Shown here piece by piece: positions 42,257-50,148 of a stretch of DNA of 64,000 nucleotides. The DNA lies in assembly GCF_002015075.1 (NCBI RefSeq), contig NZ_MUXZ01000008.1, positions 154,923 through 218,922 of the forward strand. The letters run 5' to 3'. The notes under the pieces were generated by a model that was not told where the DNA came from, did not search any database, and was given only the letters and a program-made list of their open reading frames with translations. The position numbers and the translations under genes are program-made. Position 1 is the stretch's first letter. Each line of letters begins with the position of its first letter. Source of the stretch: Canicola haemoglobinophilus. GTDB lineage: Bacteria > Pseudomonadota > Gammaproteobacteria > Enterobacterales > Pasteurellaceae.

Positions 42257-42385
42257 AATTTTTCCTTTGTTGAATGTTCATTTGATTTGTTGATGCGTAT
42301 TCTAATTATATTGCTCTTTAAGATAAATAGCTGTTTTGTTGATTATTTGTTTCCTATGAGTAAATAATCTAATGCTTTGTCTTTA

Positions 42386-43354
42386 TTATTCACCAGAAAA
42401 TAAAATCCCTTGCTGTTTTCGAGCTGTTTCTGTAATTTCACAAACAATCTCACTTACTTCGAGCATTTGATTTGCTCTTTGGTAATCTTTTTGTTGAATG
42501 ATTTCGATAAAAGCTAAAAACTCATGTAGCATACGGTGGGATTTATCAAAATGGTATTGTGTTGTTTCTGATTTATTGAATGTTAGGGCGTATTCTGTCA
42601 TTGCATTTGCTGGCATAGGGACAGTAATACAGCCTTGCTCTCCTTGGATAGATAAGATAACTGGTGCTTGACAATCTTTAGCGCCAATACAACAAGCCTG
42701 AAAATCGCCATAATTAAGTAATAGAATACCGCTAGTATCTATGCCTTTATTGATATTTGCTTGGTAAATACAACTTTTCGGTTTGCCAAATAAACCAACT
42801 GCAAAATGAATGTTATACACATTCAGATCCATTAATGCGCCTCCTGATTTTTGAGGATCAAAGGCAGGCAATATTTCGCCTTGCTTAAAGCGATCATAAC
42901 GAGAAGAATATTGGCTGTAATTTAGGTTAAGAATTTTGATTTCACCCAATTTAGCAATTTCTTGTTTTAACGCTATATAAGCTGGAAGATAATGTACAGT
43001 GACTGCCTCAAGCAGAAAACATTGATTGGTTTTGGCTAGCTGCTTTAGCTCTTTGAATTCCACCAAATTAGATGTAATAGGTTTTTCTAAGATGACATTT
43101 TTACCAGCTTGTAAGGCTTGTTTAGCAAAGGAAAAATGTAAGTGGTTTGGTAATGCAATATAAAAGGTATCAAACTCACTGTTGAGTAATTCATCATAAT
43201 CAGTGAAAGCTTGAGATAGTCCATGCTCTGTGAGAAGCTTGAAGACTTTTTCTTGATCTCTGCCATAAATTGCACATTGCTTCAACGGTAACTGGCTTTA
43301 AATTTGTAAAAATTCATGGACTATCATGCCAGTGCCGATAATTGCTAATTTCAT
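42386..43354 (-). pseudogene. Gfo/Idh/MocA-family oxidoreductase interrupted by a nonsense codon
   Basis: From the ATG at 43354 the frame reads MKLAIIGTGMIVHEFLQI, then TAA (43300-43298), then continues in the same frame SQLPLKQCAIYGRDQEK through to the normal end. The first 18 residues are the start of the NAD(P)-binding Rossmann fold (GTGMI), so the whole is one gene with an in-frame stop at codon 19. The rest has EKPITSNL (the EKP catalytic-lysine motif) and a full C-terminal domain. A TTG at 43285 could restart but would lose the first beta strand and the glycine motif. A single substitution from TCA would explain the stop. The substrate is unknown. Confidence 0.8.
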
Positions 43355-43392
43355 TGTTTATGCCTTTTATCAATTTAAGTATTTAACTACAT

Positions 43393-43785
43393 TTATTTTA
43401 AGTAATTGACGATTTTACAGTCCTCAACATTTCCAGATGAGTGATGTTGAAGATTTAATAATATTGTTTTGATTTCATTGAGATGCTCTATTTTCTGATT
43501 GATTTTATCTAAGTGCTGATTAACTAAATTGTCTATATTTTTACAACTATCAATACTCTGTGCTTTTAGGTATTTTAATTGTTTTATTTCATCTAAGCTA
43601 AAACCTAAAGCCCTACATTTTTGGATAAAACGTAATTCTTCCAAATGTTTTTCTGTATATAAACGATACCCATTGCTTGCTCTTGAAGGGGACAGGATTA
43701 ATTCTATTCTTTCATAAAAGCGTAATGTTTCAGAATTTATTCCTAACAATTTACTTAATTCATTCCGTTTAAAAAATTTCTGCAT
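43393..43785 (-). CDS. MerR-family metal-responsive regulator
   Basis: 130 residues: a winged helix-turn-helix (residues 5-40, LLGINSETLRFYERIELI), a long dimerisation helix (80-112) and a C-terminal metal loop. Candidate metal ligands are Cys81, His114-His115 and Cys123. ZntR and CadR use Cys, a CC pair and Cys at similar places, so the CC pair seems replaced by HH. It is divergent from a CDF transporter gene and most likely activates it in response to zinc or a similar ion; the operator with a 19-base spacer lies between. Confidence 0.85.
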   Translation of the reverse strand: MQKFFKRNELSKLLGINSETLRFYERIELILSPSRASNGYRLYTEKHLEELRFIQKCRALGFSLDEIKQLKYLKAQSIDSCKNIDNLVNQHLDKINQKIEHLNEIKTILLNLQHHSSGNVEDCKIVNYLK

Positions 43786-43813
43786 TATTTGTCTCTTTTA
43801 TCACAGTTAGCTA

Positions 43814-43844
43814 TTGACCTTGTAGTAAATACAGGGTTTATCTT
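43814..43844 (+). promoter_or_regulatory. MerR-type promoter of the CDF transporter gene
   Basis: TTGACC (43814-43819) and TATCTT (43839-43844) are separated by 19 bases, the over-long spacing typical of MerR-activated promoters. The spacer region holds the dyad ACCTTGTA (43817-43824) and TACAGGGT (43830-43837), seven of eight bases paired. It reads toward the CDF gene, whose ATG is 34 bases on. Confidence 0.8.
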
Positions 43845-43877
43845 TGCTGTATTGTTTGTATTTAAAAAGGAAAAAGT

Positions 43878-44510
43878 ATGTCAAATCTAAATTTAGCTTC
43901 TTATAGCAATCACAACCATGATCACTCATTACCAAAGGATAAAAAAATACTGACTCGCAGTTTTTTCTTTATTTTAATGTTCATGTTTGTTGAATGGTTC
44001 GGGGGTTATTACGTCAATAGTCTTGCTCTGTTAGCCGATGCTGGACATATGGCAAATGATGCATTTTCAATTGGACTATCTTTACTTGCCTTGTTGTTAT
44101 CTTATAAAAATCCAAAATTTAATAGTTTTTTTGCTCTAATTAATGGCATTTCACTTGTACTGATTGCAATCTATATTGTTTATGAATGTGTAGAACGTTT
44201 TCAAAACCCTACCGAAATAATATCACTACCTATGATCTTTATTGCCACTATAGGACTTATCGTGAATGTGATCGTTGCACGAATGATATTAAAAGCTAAC
44301 ATGAATAACTTAAATATCAAAGCCACTTACTTCCACATATTAACTGACTTATTTGGATCGGTTATTGCAATTTCAGTGGGCATCACAAATTATCTGTTTA
44401 ATTGGATTTGGATTGATCCATTAGCCAGTTTATTGCTAAGTCTATTAGTGTTTAAAAGTGGTATACATATCTGTTACGAGGCAATTCTTATGTTAAAAAA
44501 CCGACGTTGA
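43878..44510 (+). CDS. Cation diffusion facilitator (zinc-type efflux), short form
   Basis: 210 residues, six membrane segments. Both transport-site motifs have the His-Asp form expected for zinc: ADAGHMANDAFS (TM2, His57/Asp61) and FHILTDLFGS (TM5). A His-rich N-terminus (NHNHDH) is present. The chain stops soon after TM6 (AILMLKNRR), so the usual cytoplasmic C-terminal domain of about 80-90 residues is missing; no frameshifted remnant is visible after the stop. It is controlled by the divergent MerR gene. Confidence 0.87.
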   Translation: MSNLNLASYSNHNHDHSLPKDKKILTRSFFFILMFMFVEWFGGYYVNSLALLADAGHMANDAFSIGLSLLALLLSYKNPKFNSFFALINGISLVLIAIYIVYECVERFQNPTEIISLPMIFIATIGLIVNVIVARMILKANMNNLNIKATYFHILTDLFGSVIAISVGITNYLFNWIWIDPLASLLLSLLVFKSGIHICYEAILMLKNRR

Positions 44511-44590
44511 CATAAAGTGCGGTTATATTTTGTTTTTTTCTCACAAAAATGGCTGTTTAAGAAATTAAATAGCCATTAATTTAATGCTAT

Positions 44591-45922
44591 TTACAAAATA
44601 AAACGACTTAAATCTTCATTTTCAACCACATCACCCAAAGCTTTAGCAACATAATCACCATCAATAATCACTTCCTGTCCATACATTTCACTCGCATTAA
44701 AAGAAATATTATCCATTAAGCGTTCCATGACAGTGTGTAAACGGCGAGCACCAATATTTTCTGTTTTTTCATTGACACGGAATGAAGCTTCTGCAATTTT
44801 CTTAATTGCATCTGAAGTAAATTTAACATTTACTCCTTCAGTTTCCATAAGTGCTTGATATTGTTGAGTTAGTGATGCATTTGGTTCAGTCAAAATACGC
44901 TCAAAATCATTTGCTGTAAGTGCGGATAATTCCACGCGAATAGGCAAGCGACCTTGCAATTCAGGAATTAAATCTGATGGACGAGCAACTTGGAAAGCAC
45001 CTGATGCAATAAATAAAATATGATCAGTTTTGACCATACCATGTTTTGTGTTAACTGTTGAACCTTCCACTAATGGCAATAGATCACGTTGTACCCCTTC
45101 ACGAGATACATCTGCACCACTGTATTCGCCTTTTTTACAGATTTTGTCAATTTCATCAATAAACACGATACCGTTCTGTTCAACTGCATCAATGGCTTTT
45201 TGTTTTAGCTCTTCTGGATTAATGAGTTTTGCCGCTTCTTCATCAATTAATACTTTTAGCGCATCTTTGATTTTTAGTTTGCGTGTTTTGGTTTTCCCTG
45301 AAGATAAATTCTGGAACATGGATTGCAATTGGCTGGTCATTTCTTCCATACCTGGAGGCGCCATAATTTCAACGCCCATGCTTGGTGCAGTCACATCAAT
45401 GTCTATTTCACGATCATCTAGCTGACCTTCACGTAATTTTTTGCGGAAAATTTGGCGTGTGTTGCTATTGGTATCACGTTCTTCGATTTGTCCCCATTGA
45501 TCTTTGGCTGGTGGTAACAGTGCATCTAAAACTCGTTCTTCTGCCATTTCTTCAGCACGAAAACGGTTTTTTTCGATTTCTGTTTGGCGTACAAGTTTCA
45601 TCGCACTATCAGTTAAATCACGGATAATCGAATCTACTTCTTTACCAACATAGCCAACTTCAGTGAATTTTGTTGCTTCAACTTTGATAAATGGTGCATT
45701 AGCTAATTTTGCTAGACGGCGAGCAATTTCGGTTTTACCTACACCAGTTGGACCAATCATTAAAATATTTTTAGGGGTAACTTCATGACGCAATGGTTCT
45801 TGTAATTGCATTCTGCGCCAGCGATTTCTTAAGGCAATTGCCACCGCTCTTTTGGCATCAGCTTGACCAATAATGTGTTGATCTAATTCGGAAACAATTT
45901 CACGTGGGGTCATTTCAGACAT
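44591..45922 (-). CDS. hslU: ATP-dependent protease ATPase subunit HslU
   Basis: 443 residues of the ClpY type. Walker A GPTGVGKTEIARRLAKL near residue 57, the I-domain (about 110-240) and Walker B IVFIDEIDKI near residue 250 are present; the C-terminus DLSRFIL inserts into HslV. It unfolds substrates and feeds the HslV peptidase. Usually it follows hslV directly; here a small transporter gene lies between them. AGAGAGAAG precedes the ATG. Confidence 0.97.
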   Translation of the reverse strand: MSEMTPREIVSELDQHIIGQADAKRAVAIALRNRWRRMQLQEPLRHEVTPKNILMIGPTGVGKTEIARRLAKLANAPFIKVEATKFTEVGYVGKEVDSIIRDLTDSAMKLVRQTEIEKNRFRAEEMAEERVLDALLPPAKDQWGQIEERDTNSNTRQIFRKKLREGQLDDREIDIDVTAPSMGVEIMAPPGMEEMTSQLQSMFQNLSSGKTKTRKLKIKDALKVLIDEEAAKLINPEELKQKAIDAVEQNGIVFIDEIDKICKKGEYSGADVSREGVQRDLLPLVEGSTVNTKHGMVKTDHILFIASGAFQVARPSDLIPELQGRLPIRVELSALTANDFERILTEPNASLTQQYQALMETEGVNVKFTSDAIKKIAEASFRVNEKTENIGARRLHTVMERLMDNISFNASEMYGQEVIIDGDYVAKALGDVVENEDLSRFIL

Positions 45923-45947
45923 ATTCTTCTCTCTTATTTCTTAAATT

Positions 45948-46268
45948 TTAATGTGATGCTAGTTTTAAAACTATTACACCACTGATAATCATTAATGCAC
46001 CAAGTGTACGCCAAAATGTGAGTGCATCATTATAAAATAAAACACCAACAATAAAGGCACCAGCTGCACCAATGCCTGTCCAAACTGCATAGGCGGTTCC
46101 CATTGGAATGGATCTTTGTGCTAACCATAACATCGTGCCGCTGCCTGCCATAAAGGTAAGGGCAATAATAATGCCTAACCAGCGTGTTTCAGTTTGAGCC
46201 GCCATTTTTAACCCTATTGGCCAACCAATTTCTAATAAGCCAGCAAGAGTTAGATAAATCCAAGCCAT
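45948..46268 (-). CDS. gdx: SMR-family guanidinium exporter, Gdx/SugE type
   Basis: 106 residues, four membrane helices. The motif GLLEIGWPIGLK holds the essential Glu (residue 13), and GTAYAVWTGIGAAGAF matches the Gdx (SugE) subfamily rather than the polyaromatic-cation EmrE group. Gdx exports guanidinium in exchange for protons. It begins 7 bases after the hslV stop and ends 25 bases before hslU, so it sits inside the hslVU heat-shock operon. No guanidine riboswitch can be present in such short gaps. Confidence 0.85.
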   Translation of the reverse strand: MAWIYLTLAGLLEIGWPIGLKMAAQTETRWLGIIIALTFMAGSGTMLWLAQRSIPMGTAYAVWTGIGAAGAFIVGVLFYNDALTFWRTLGALMIISGVIVLKLASH

Positions 46269-46275
46269 TTTATCT

Positions 46276-46800
46276 CTAGCCTAATTCTTCTATTGTGTGA
46301 GTTAAATTAGTGAATACACAAATATCGCCTGCAATTTTTAATGATTTCTCAACGATTTCACGTGCAGATAAATCGGTATTGTCTACTAATGCACGAGCTG
46401 CGGATAAGGCATAATTTCCGCCTGATCCAATGGCTAGAATTTGATCTTCCTCTGGTTGTACAACATCGCCATTACCTGTGATGATTAAAGACTCGGTATG
46501 ATCTGCAACGATAAGCATGGCTTCTAAACGGCGTAATGCTCTATCTGTACGCCATTCTTTCGCTAATTCCACCGCACTTTTTAATAAATGCCCTTGATGC
46601 ATTTCCAATTTTCGCTCAAACAGTTCAAATAACGTAAAGGCATCGGCAGTACCTCCAGCAAATCCAGCGAGGACTTTGCCATTATATAAACGGCGGACTT
46701 TACGAGCATTGCCTTTCATTACGGTATTACCTAATGAAACTTGCCCATCACCACCAACCACAACTTGCCCTTTACGGCGAACACTGACAATAGTCGTCAT
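46276..46800 (-). CDS. hslV: ATP-dependent protease peptidase subunit HslV
   Basis: 174 residues, the proteasome-type peptidase that pairs with HslU. The N-terminal Thr left after Met removal (M-TTIVSVRRKGQVVVGGDGQVSLG) is the nucleophile, and the GSGGNYALSAARAL stretch is typical. A near-consensus sigma-32 promoter lies upstream. An internal uptake signal is at 46571. Confidence 0.97.
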   Translation of the reverse strand: MTTIVSVRRKGQVVVGGDGQVSLGNTVMKGNARKVRRLYNGKVLAGFAGGTADAFTLFELFERKLEMHQGHLLKSAVELAKEWRTDRALRRLEAMLIVADHTESLIITGNGDVVQPEEDQILAIGSGGNYALSAARALVDNTDLSAREIVEKSLKIAGDICVFTNLTHTIEELG

Positions 46801-46840
46801 TTTTTATTCCTTATCGTTTTCCTTTATTTTGACCGCTGCT

Positions 46841-46868
46841 ATATGAGGACTGAATTCGATCTTTCAAG
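46841..46868 (-). promoter_or_regulatory. Sigma-32 heat-shock promoter of hslV
   Basis: On the minus strand CTTGAAA (46868-46862), a 13-base spacer and CCTCATAT (46848-46841) match the RpoH consensus CTTGAAA N13-17 CCCCATNT with one mismatch. It drives hslV, gdx and hslU. Confidence 0.8.
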
Positions 46869-46939
46869 GATATTCACAAAATAAAATTTTACCCTTTATA
46901 ATATTTCTATGGCTTTATTGAATAAATAGGGAAGGGATA

Positions 46940-47734
46940 ATGATGCAAAAGATCAATATCAACGATCAGGGGTTCTGGTTATTAACCAAGGGATCAAATA
47001 TTCACTTAATTAATCATCAACTACCGAAAGGCAATGCTGAGGATTTTGCTGTGCAAGGTAAGAGCGGTATGATTATTGGCTATATTGAAAATCAGCCTTT
47101 ATGGTTAGTGGAAGAATTAGATGATGAAAGAGCCTATTTTTCCTTACGAGATCAACTTTATTTACCCGAAGAGCTTTTTTATTTGCTTTGTAGAGGCGTA
47201 GAGTTAAACCATTTTTTTAACACACATCAATTTTGTGGAAAGTGCGGTAGCAAAATGCAAATTGCTGAAGATGAATGGGCAGTACAATGTCGCAATGAGA
47301 GTTGTCACTATCGGACTTACCCTGTTATTTGCCCATCAATTATTGTCGCAGTTCGGCGAGACGATCACATTCTGCTTGCTAACCATGTACGTCATAAAGG
47401 CGGTATATATACGACTATTGCTGGCTTTGTTGAGGTTGGGGAAACCTTTGAGCAAGCTGTTGCGCGAGAAGTGTTTGAAGAAACAGGGATAAAGGTAAAA
47501 AACATTCGTTATGTGGGTAGTCAGCCTTGGGCATTTCCAAATTCACAAATGGTTGGGTTCTTAGCAGATTATGAAAGTGGCGAAATTTGTCTGCAAGAAG
47601 AGGAAATTCATGATGCAAAATGGTTTGCTTACAATCAGCCTTTACCTGAGTTACCACCCAAAGGTACTATTGCATTAAAGTTGATTGAGCAAACCTTAGA
47701 ATTATGTAAACAATCGGCGGGATCAATTCGCTAA
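46940..47734 (+). CDS. nudC: NAD(H) pyrophosphatase / NAD-capped RNA hydrolase NudC
   Basis: 264 residues. The zinc ribbon is CGKCGSKM...CRNESC (near residues 98-118) and the Nudix box is GFVEVGETFEQAVAREVFEETGI (split for length; residues 157-180), followed by SQPWAFPNSQMVGF, the NudC signature. It removes NAD caps from RNA and cleaves NADH. In E. coli the order is nudC-hemE-nfi-yjaG-hupA; here nudC, a hemE remnant, yjaG and hupA keep that order. Confidence 0.95.
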   Translation: MMQKININDQGFWLLTKGSNIHLINHQLPKGNAEDFAVQGKSGMIIGYIENQPLWLVEELDDERAYFSLRDQLYLPEELFYLLCRGVELNHFFNTHQFCGKCGSKMQIAEDEWAVQCRNESCHYRTYPVICPSIIVAVRRDDHILLANHVRHKGGIYTTIAGFVEVGETFEQAVAREVFEETGIKVKNIRYVGSQPWAFPNSQMVGFLADYESGEICLQEEEIHDAKWFAYNQPLPELPPKGTIALKLIEQTLELCKQSAGSIR

Positions 47735-47799
47735 ATATACAAAATCCCTTTATAATGACCACACTTTTACCGCAAGTGCGGTTTCTTTTTACTATTTTT

Positions 47800-48154
47800 T
47801 AAGACCGATGGAAATGACGGTATTACTTTATTTACTAAAGGTTGCAGCTTGTGGTTAGAAACTATGGCAAATACAGGTTGTGATGCACTAGGTTTAGATT
47901 GGACAATCAATTTGGTGGAAGCAAAAGTGCGTGTAGGGCATAAAGTAGCATTACAAGGAAACATGGATCCTTCCGTGTTATATGCTTCTCCAGAACGTAT
48001 TGAACAAGAAGTACAACAAATTTTGGCGGATTTTGGGCAAGGTAGTGGACATGTGTTTAACTTAGGGCATGGTATTCACCAAGATGTACCAGAAATTAGC
48101 CCGAAAGTATTTGTCGATGCTATTCATCAATATTCAAAACCTTATCATCAATAA
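47800..48154 (+). pseudogene. hemE: hemE (uroporphyrinogen decarboxylase) C-terminal remnant
   Basis: About 113 codons match the C-terminal third of HemE: TLFTKG, WLETMANTGCDALGLDW, VGHKVALQGNMDPSVLY and GHVFNLGHGIHQDVP are diagnostic. The first two thirds, including the catalytic Arg and Asp region, are gone. Homology starts near 47815, about 35 bases after a fused ACCGC-AAGTGCGGT uptake signal (47770-47782), which suggests the deletion joined there. A frame from ATG 47849 stays open to the TAA at 48154, with no good ribosome site. The gene lies between nudC and yjaG, its ancestral place. Confidence 0.88.
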
Positions 48155-48170
48155 AAGTGCGGTAACAATT

Positions 48171-48761
48171 ATGCGAAATCCTATTCATAAACGTTTAGAA
48201 AAATTTGAGAGTTGGCAAAATATCACATTTATGGTGTGCTTATGTGAGCGTATGTATCCTAATTTTCATTTGTTTTGTCAAATGACGGAACAAGCCGATA
48301 AAGCCAAAATTTATCAGAATATTTTGAGTTTAGTTTGGGAATATTTAACGGTTAAAAATGCCAAAATTAATTTTGAAAATCAGTTAGAAAAATTAGAAGA
48401 CATTATTCCTGATGTGAATAGCTACGACTTTTTCGGCGTTGTACCTGCATTAGATGCTTGCGAAGGATTATCTGAACTATTGCATGCGATTATTGCTGGC
48501 GAAACTTTAGGACAAGCAATAAAACTCAGCCAATTATCTTTGCAAACTGTTGCCACTTTATTAGAAACCCAACAAAACAAAGCTCTGTCTGAAACTGAGT
48601 TAAAGCAAAGTGAAGAAATTGAGTTAGAATTAGACGTGCAATGGCAAATTTATCGCACTCTGAATGAGTGTGAGGAAAGAGATATTGCACTCATTTTGGA
48701 CTTAAAAAAGGAATTAAGAGATACAGGAGTATCCAATATCGGTATAGAAATTGCTCAATAA
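48171..48761 (+). CDS. yjaG: YjaG-family (DUF416) protein
   Basis: 196 residues from the ATG at 48171, matching the length of E. coli YjaG; the frame is open further upstream over the hemE remnant, but that part is not conserved. All-helical soluble protein with HKRLEKFESWQNITFMVCLCERMYPN at the start (residues 4-29). Its function is not known. It precedes hupA, as in E. coli. Confidence 0.9.
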   Translation: MRNPIHKRLEKFESWQNITFMVCLCERMYPNFHLFCQMTEQADKAKIYQNILSLVWEYLTVKNAKINFENQLEKLEDIIPDVNSYDFFGVVPALDACEGLSELLHAIIAGETLGQAIKLSQLSLQTVATLLETQQNKALSETELKQSEEIELELDVQWQIYRTLNECEERDIALILDLKKELRDTGVSNIGIEIAQ

Positions 48762-48923
48762 TGTGATTTAGTTAGCAATTTTGACAGATATTGCTTTTTT
48801 TTCGATGAAACTTAGATTATGCTTGGCATCGCTGTGATTACAGTGATTGTGACTGCTAAAAAGGTAGATAATCTTTCTAAGTGCGGTCAAGAATTTTAAT
48901 AAAAAGAGAGAAGGTACTAATTT

Positions 48924-49199
48924 ATGAATAAAACAGATTTAATTGATGCGATTGCAAGCGCAGCAGAATTAAATAAAAAACAAGCAAAAGCAGCATTAGA
49001 AGCAACTTTAGAAGCGATTGCTGGTAGCTTAAAAGCAGGTCAACCTGTACAGTTAATCGGTTTTGGTACATTTAAAGTTAATGAGCGTAAGGCTCGTACT
49101 GGTCGTAACCCACAAACTGGTGCAGAAATCCAAATTGCAGCTTCAAAAGTACCTGCATTTGTTGCTGGTAAAGCGTTAAAAGATTCAGTAAATAGCTAA
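48924..49199 (+). CDS. hupA: DNA-binding protein HU, alpha type
   Basis: 91 residues. HU dimers bend and compact DNA. The family signature GFGTFKVNERKARTGRNP is at residues 46-63 and the beta-arm with Pro follows (NPQTGAEIQI). AGAGAGAAGG lies before the ATG. A strong terminator follows. Confidence 0.97.
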   Translation: MNKTDLIDAIASAAELNKKQAKAALEATLEAIAGSLKAGQPVQLIGFGTFKVNERKARTGRNPQTGAEIQIAASKVPAFVAGKALKDSVNS

Positions 49200-49218
49200 T
49201 TTTTTCTATCTACTTTGA

Positions 49219-49242
49219 ACCTCGCAAATGCGGGGTTTTTTG
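49219..49242 (+). terminator. Terminator of hupA
   Basis: ACCTCGC (49219-49225), AAAT loop, GCGGGGT (49230-49236) and a T run; one G-T pair in the stem. Confidence 0.9.
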
Positions 49243-49342
49243 TTATTTATGTTTCTTATTTTCCTTTCTCACTAAAAAACTCATTTACAATTGTTTTTTT
49301 TTATATAAAATTCGGAACGAAATTTGAATCGCTGGATTTTTT

Positions 49343-50125
49343 ATGAAACGAAACTTTCATCCTAGAAATACACAACAGCGTCGCCATACGATTATGCAAC
49401 TTTTGCAAGAAAAAGGTGAAATAAGTGTTGAGCAATTAGTGCAACATTTTGATACGTCTGAAGTGACTATTCGCAAAGATCTCAGTGCATTGGAAAGCAC
49501 GGGGCTTTTATTGCGCAAATATGGTGGTGCAATTTTAATGCCACAAGAATTATTAGAAGAAAATCAAGAAGAATTACTTTCTAATCGAAAGTTAGCCATT
49601 GCGAAAGCGGCTGCAGATCGTATTGCTGATCATAATCGAATTATTGTTGATAGTGGTAGTACAACGGCAGCACTTATCAAGCAATTAAATAGAAAGCAAG
49701 GCTTAGTGGTGATGACGAATTCTTTGGCTGTTGCCACTGAATTACGCTGTTTAGAAAATGAACCGACATTATTAATGACCGGTGGAACTTGGGATACGAG
49801 ATCTGAGTCCTTTCAAGGCAAAGTAGCGGAGCAAGTATTACGCTCCTATAACTTTGACCAATTATTTATCGGGGCAGATGGGATTGATTTAAATCGTGGC
49901 ACAACAACGTTTAATGAACTTGTTGGGCTAAGTCAAGTGATGGCAGAAGTCGCTCGTGAAGTAATTGTGATGGTGGAGTCACAAAAAATCGATCGCAAAA
50001 TGCCTAATTTAGAATTAACTTGGCAGCAAATTGATGTACTGATAACGGACGATCTATTGGGCGATGAAGTTAAAAAACAAATTGAATTACTTGGCGTAGA
50101 AGTTATTTGCGTAAGTGCGGTCTAA
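49343..50125 (+). CDS. DeoR-family sugar-phosphate regulator next to glmS
   Basis: 260 residues: an N-terminal DeoR helix-turn-helix (residues 13-60, VEQLVQHFDTSEVTIRKDLSALE) and a sugar-phosphate sensor domain with IIVDSGSTTAALI near residue 99. It precedes glmS by 23 bases in the same direction. A DeoR gene in this place is also seen in Vibrio. It probably senses an amino-sugar phosphate and controls glmS, but it could also be a GlpR-like paralogue. Confidence 0.82.
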   Translation: MKRNFHPRNTQQRRHTIMQLLQEKGEISVEQLVQHFDTSEVTIRKDLSALESTGLLLRKYGGAILMPQELLEENQEELLSNRKLAIAKAAADRIADHNRIIVDSGSTTAALIKQLNRKQGLVVMTNSLAVATELRCLENEPTLLMTGGTWDTRSESFQGKVAEQVLRSYNFDQLFIGADGIDLNRGTTTFNELVGLSQVMAEVAREVIVMVESQKIDRKMPNLELTWQQIDVLITDDLLGDEVKKQIELLGVEVICVSAV

Positions 50126-50148
50126 ATTTTTTATTTTAAGGAAAAACT

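Noticed and set aside
48829..48853. GTGATTACAGTGATTGTGA direct repeats as a CRP site upstream of hupA
   Set aside because: The right half lacks the TCACA needed for a CRP dyad; the halves are direct, not inverted.
50126..50148. glmS ribozyme
   Set aside because: The glmS leader is only 23 bases after the regulator gene; the ribozyme is not found in this group.
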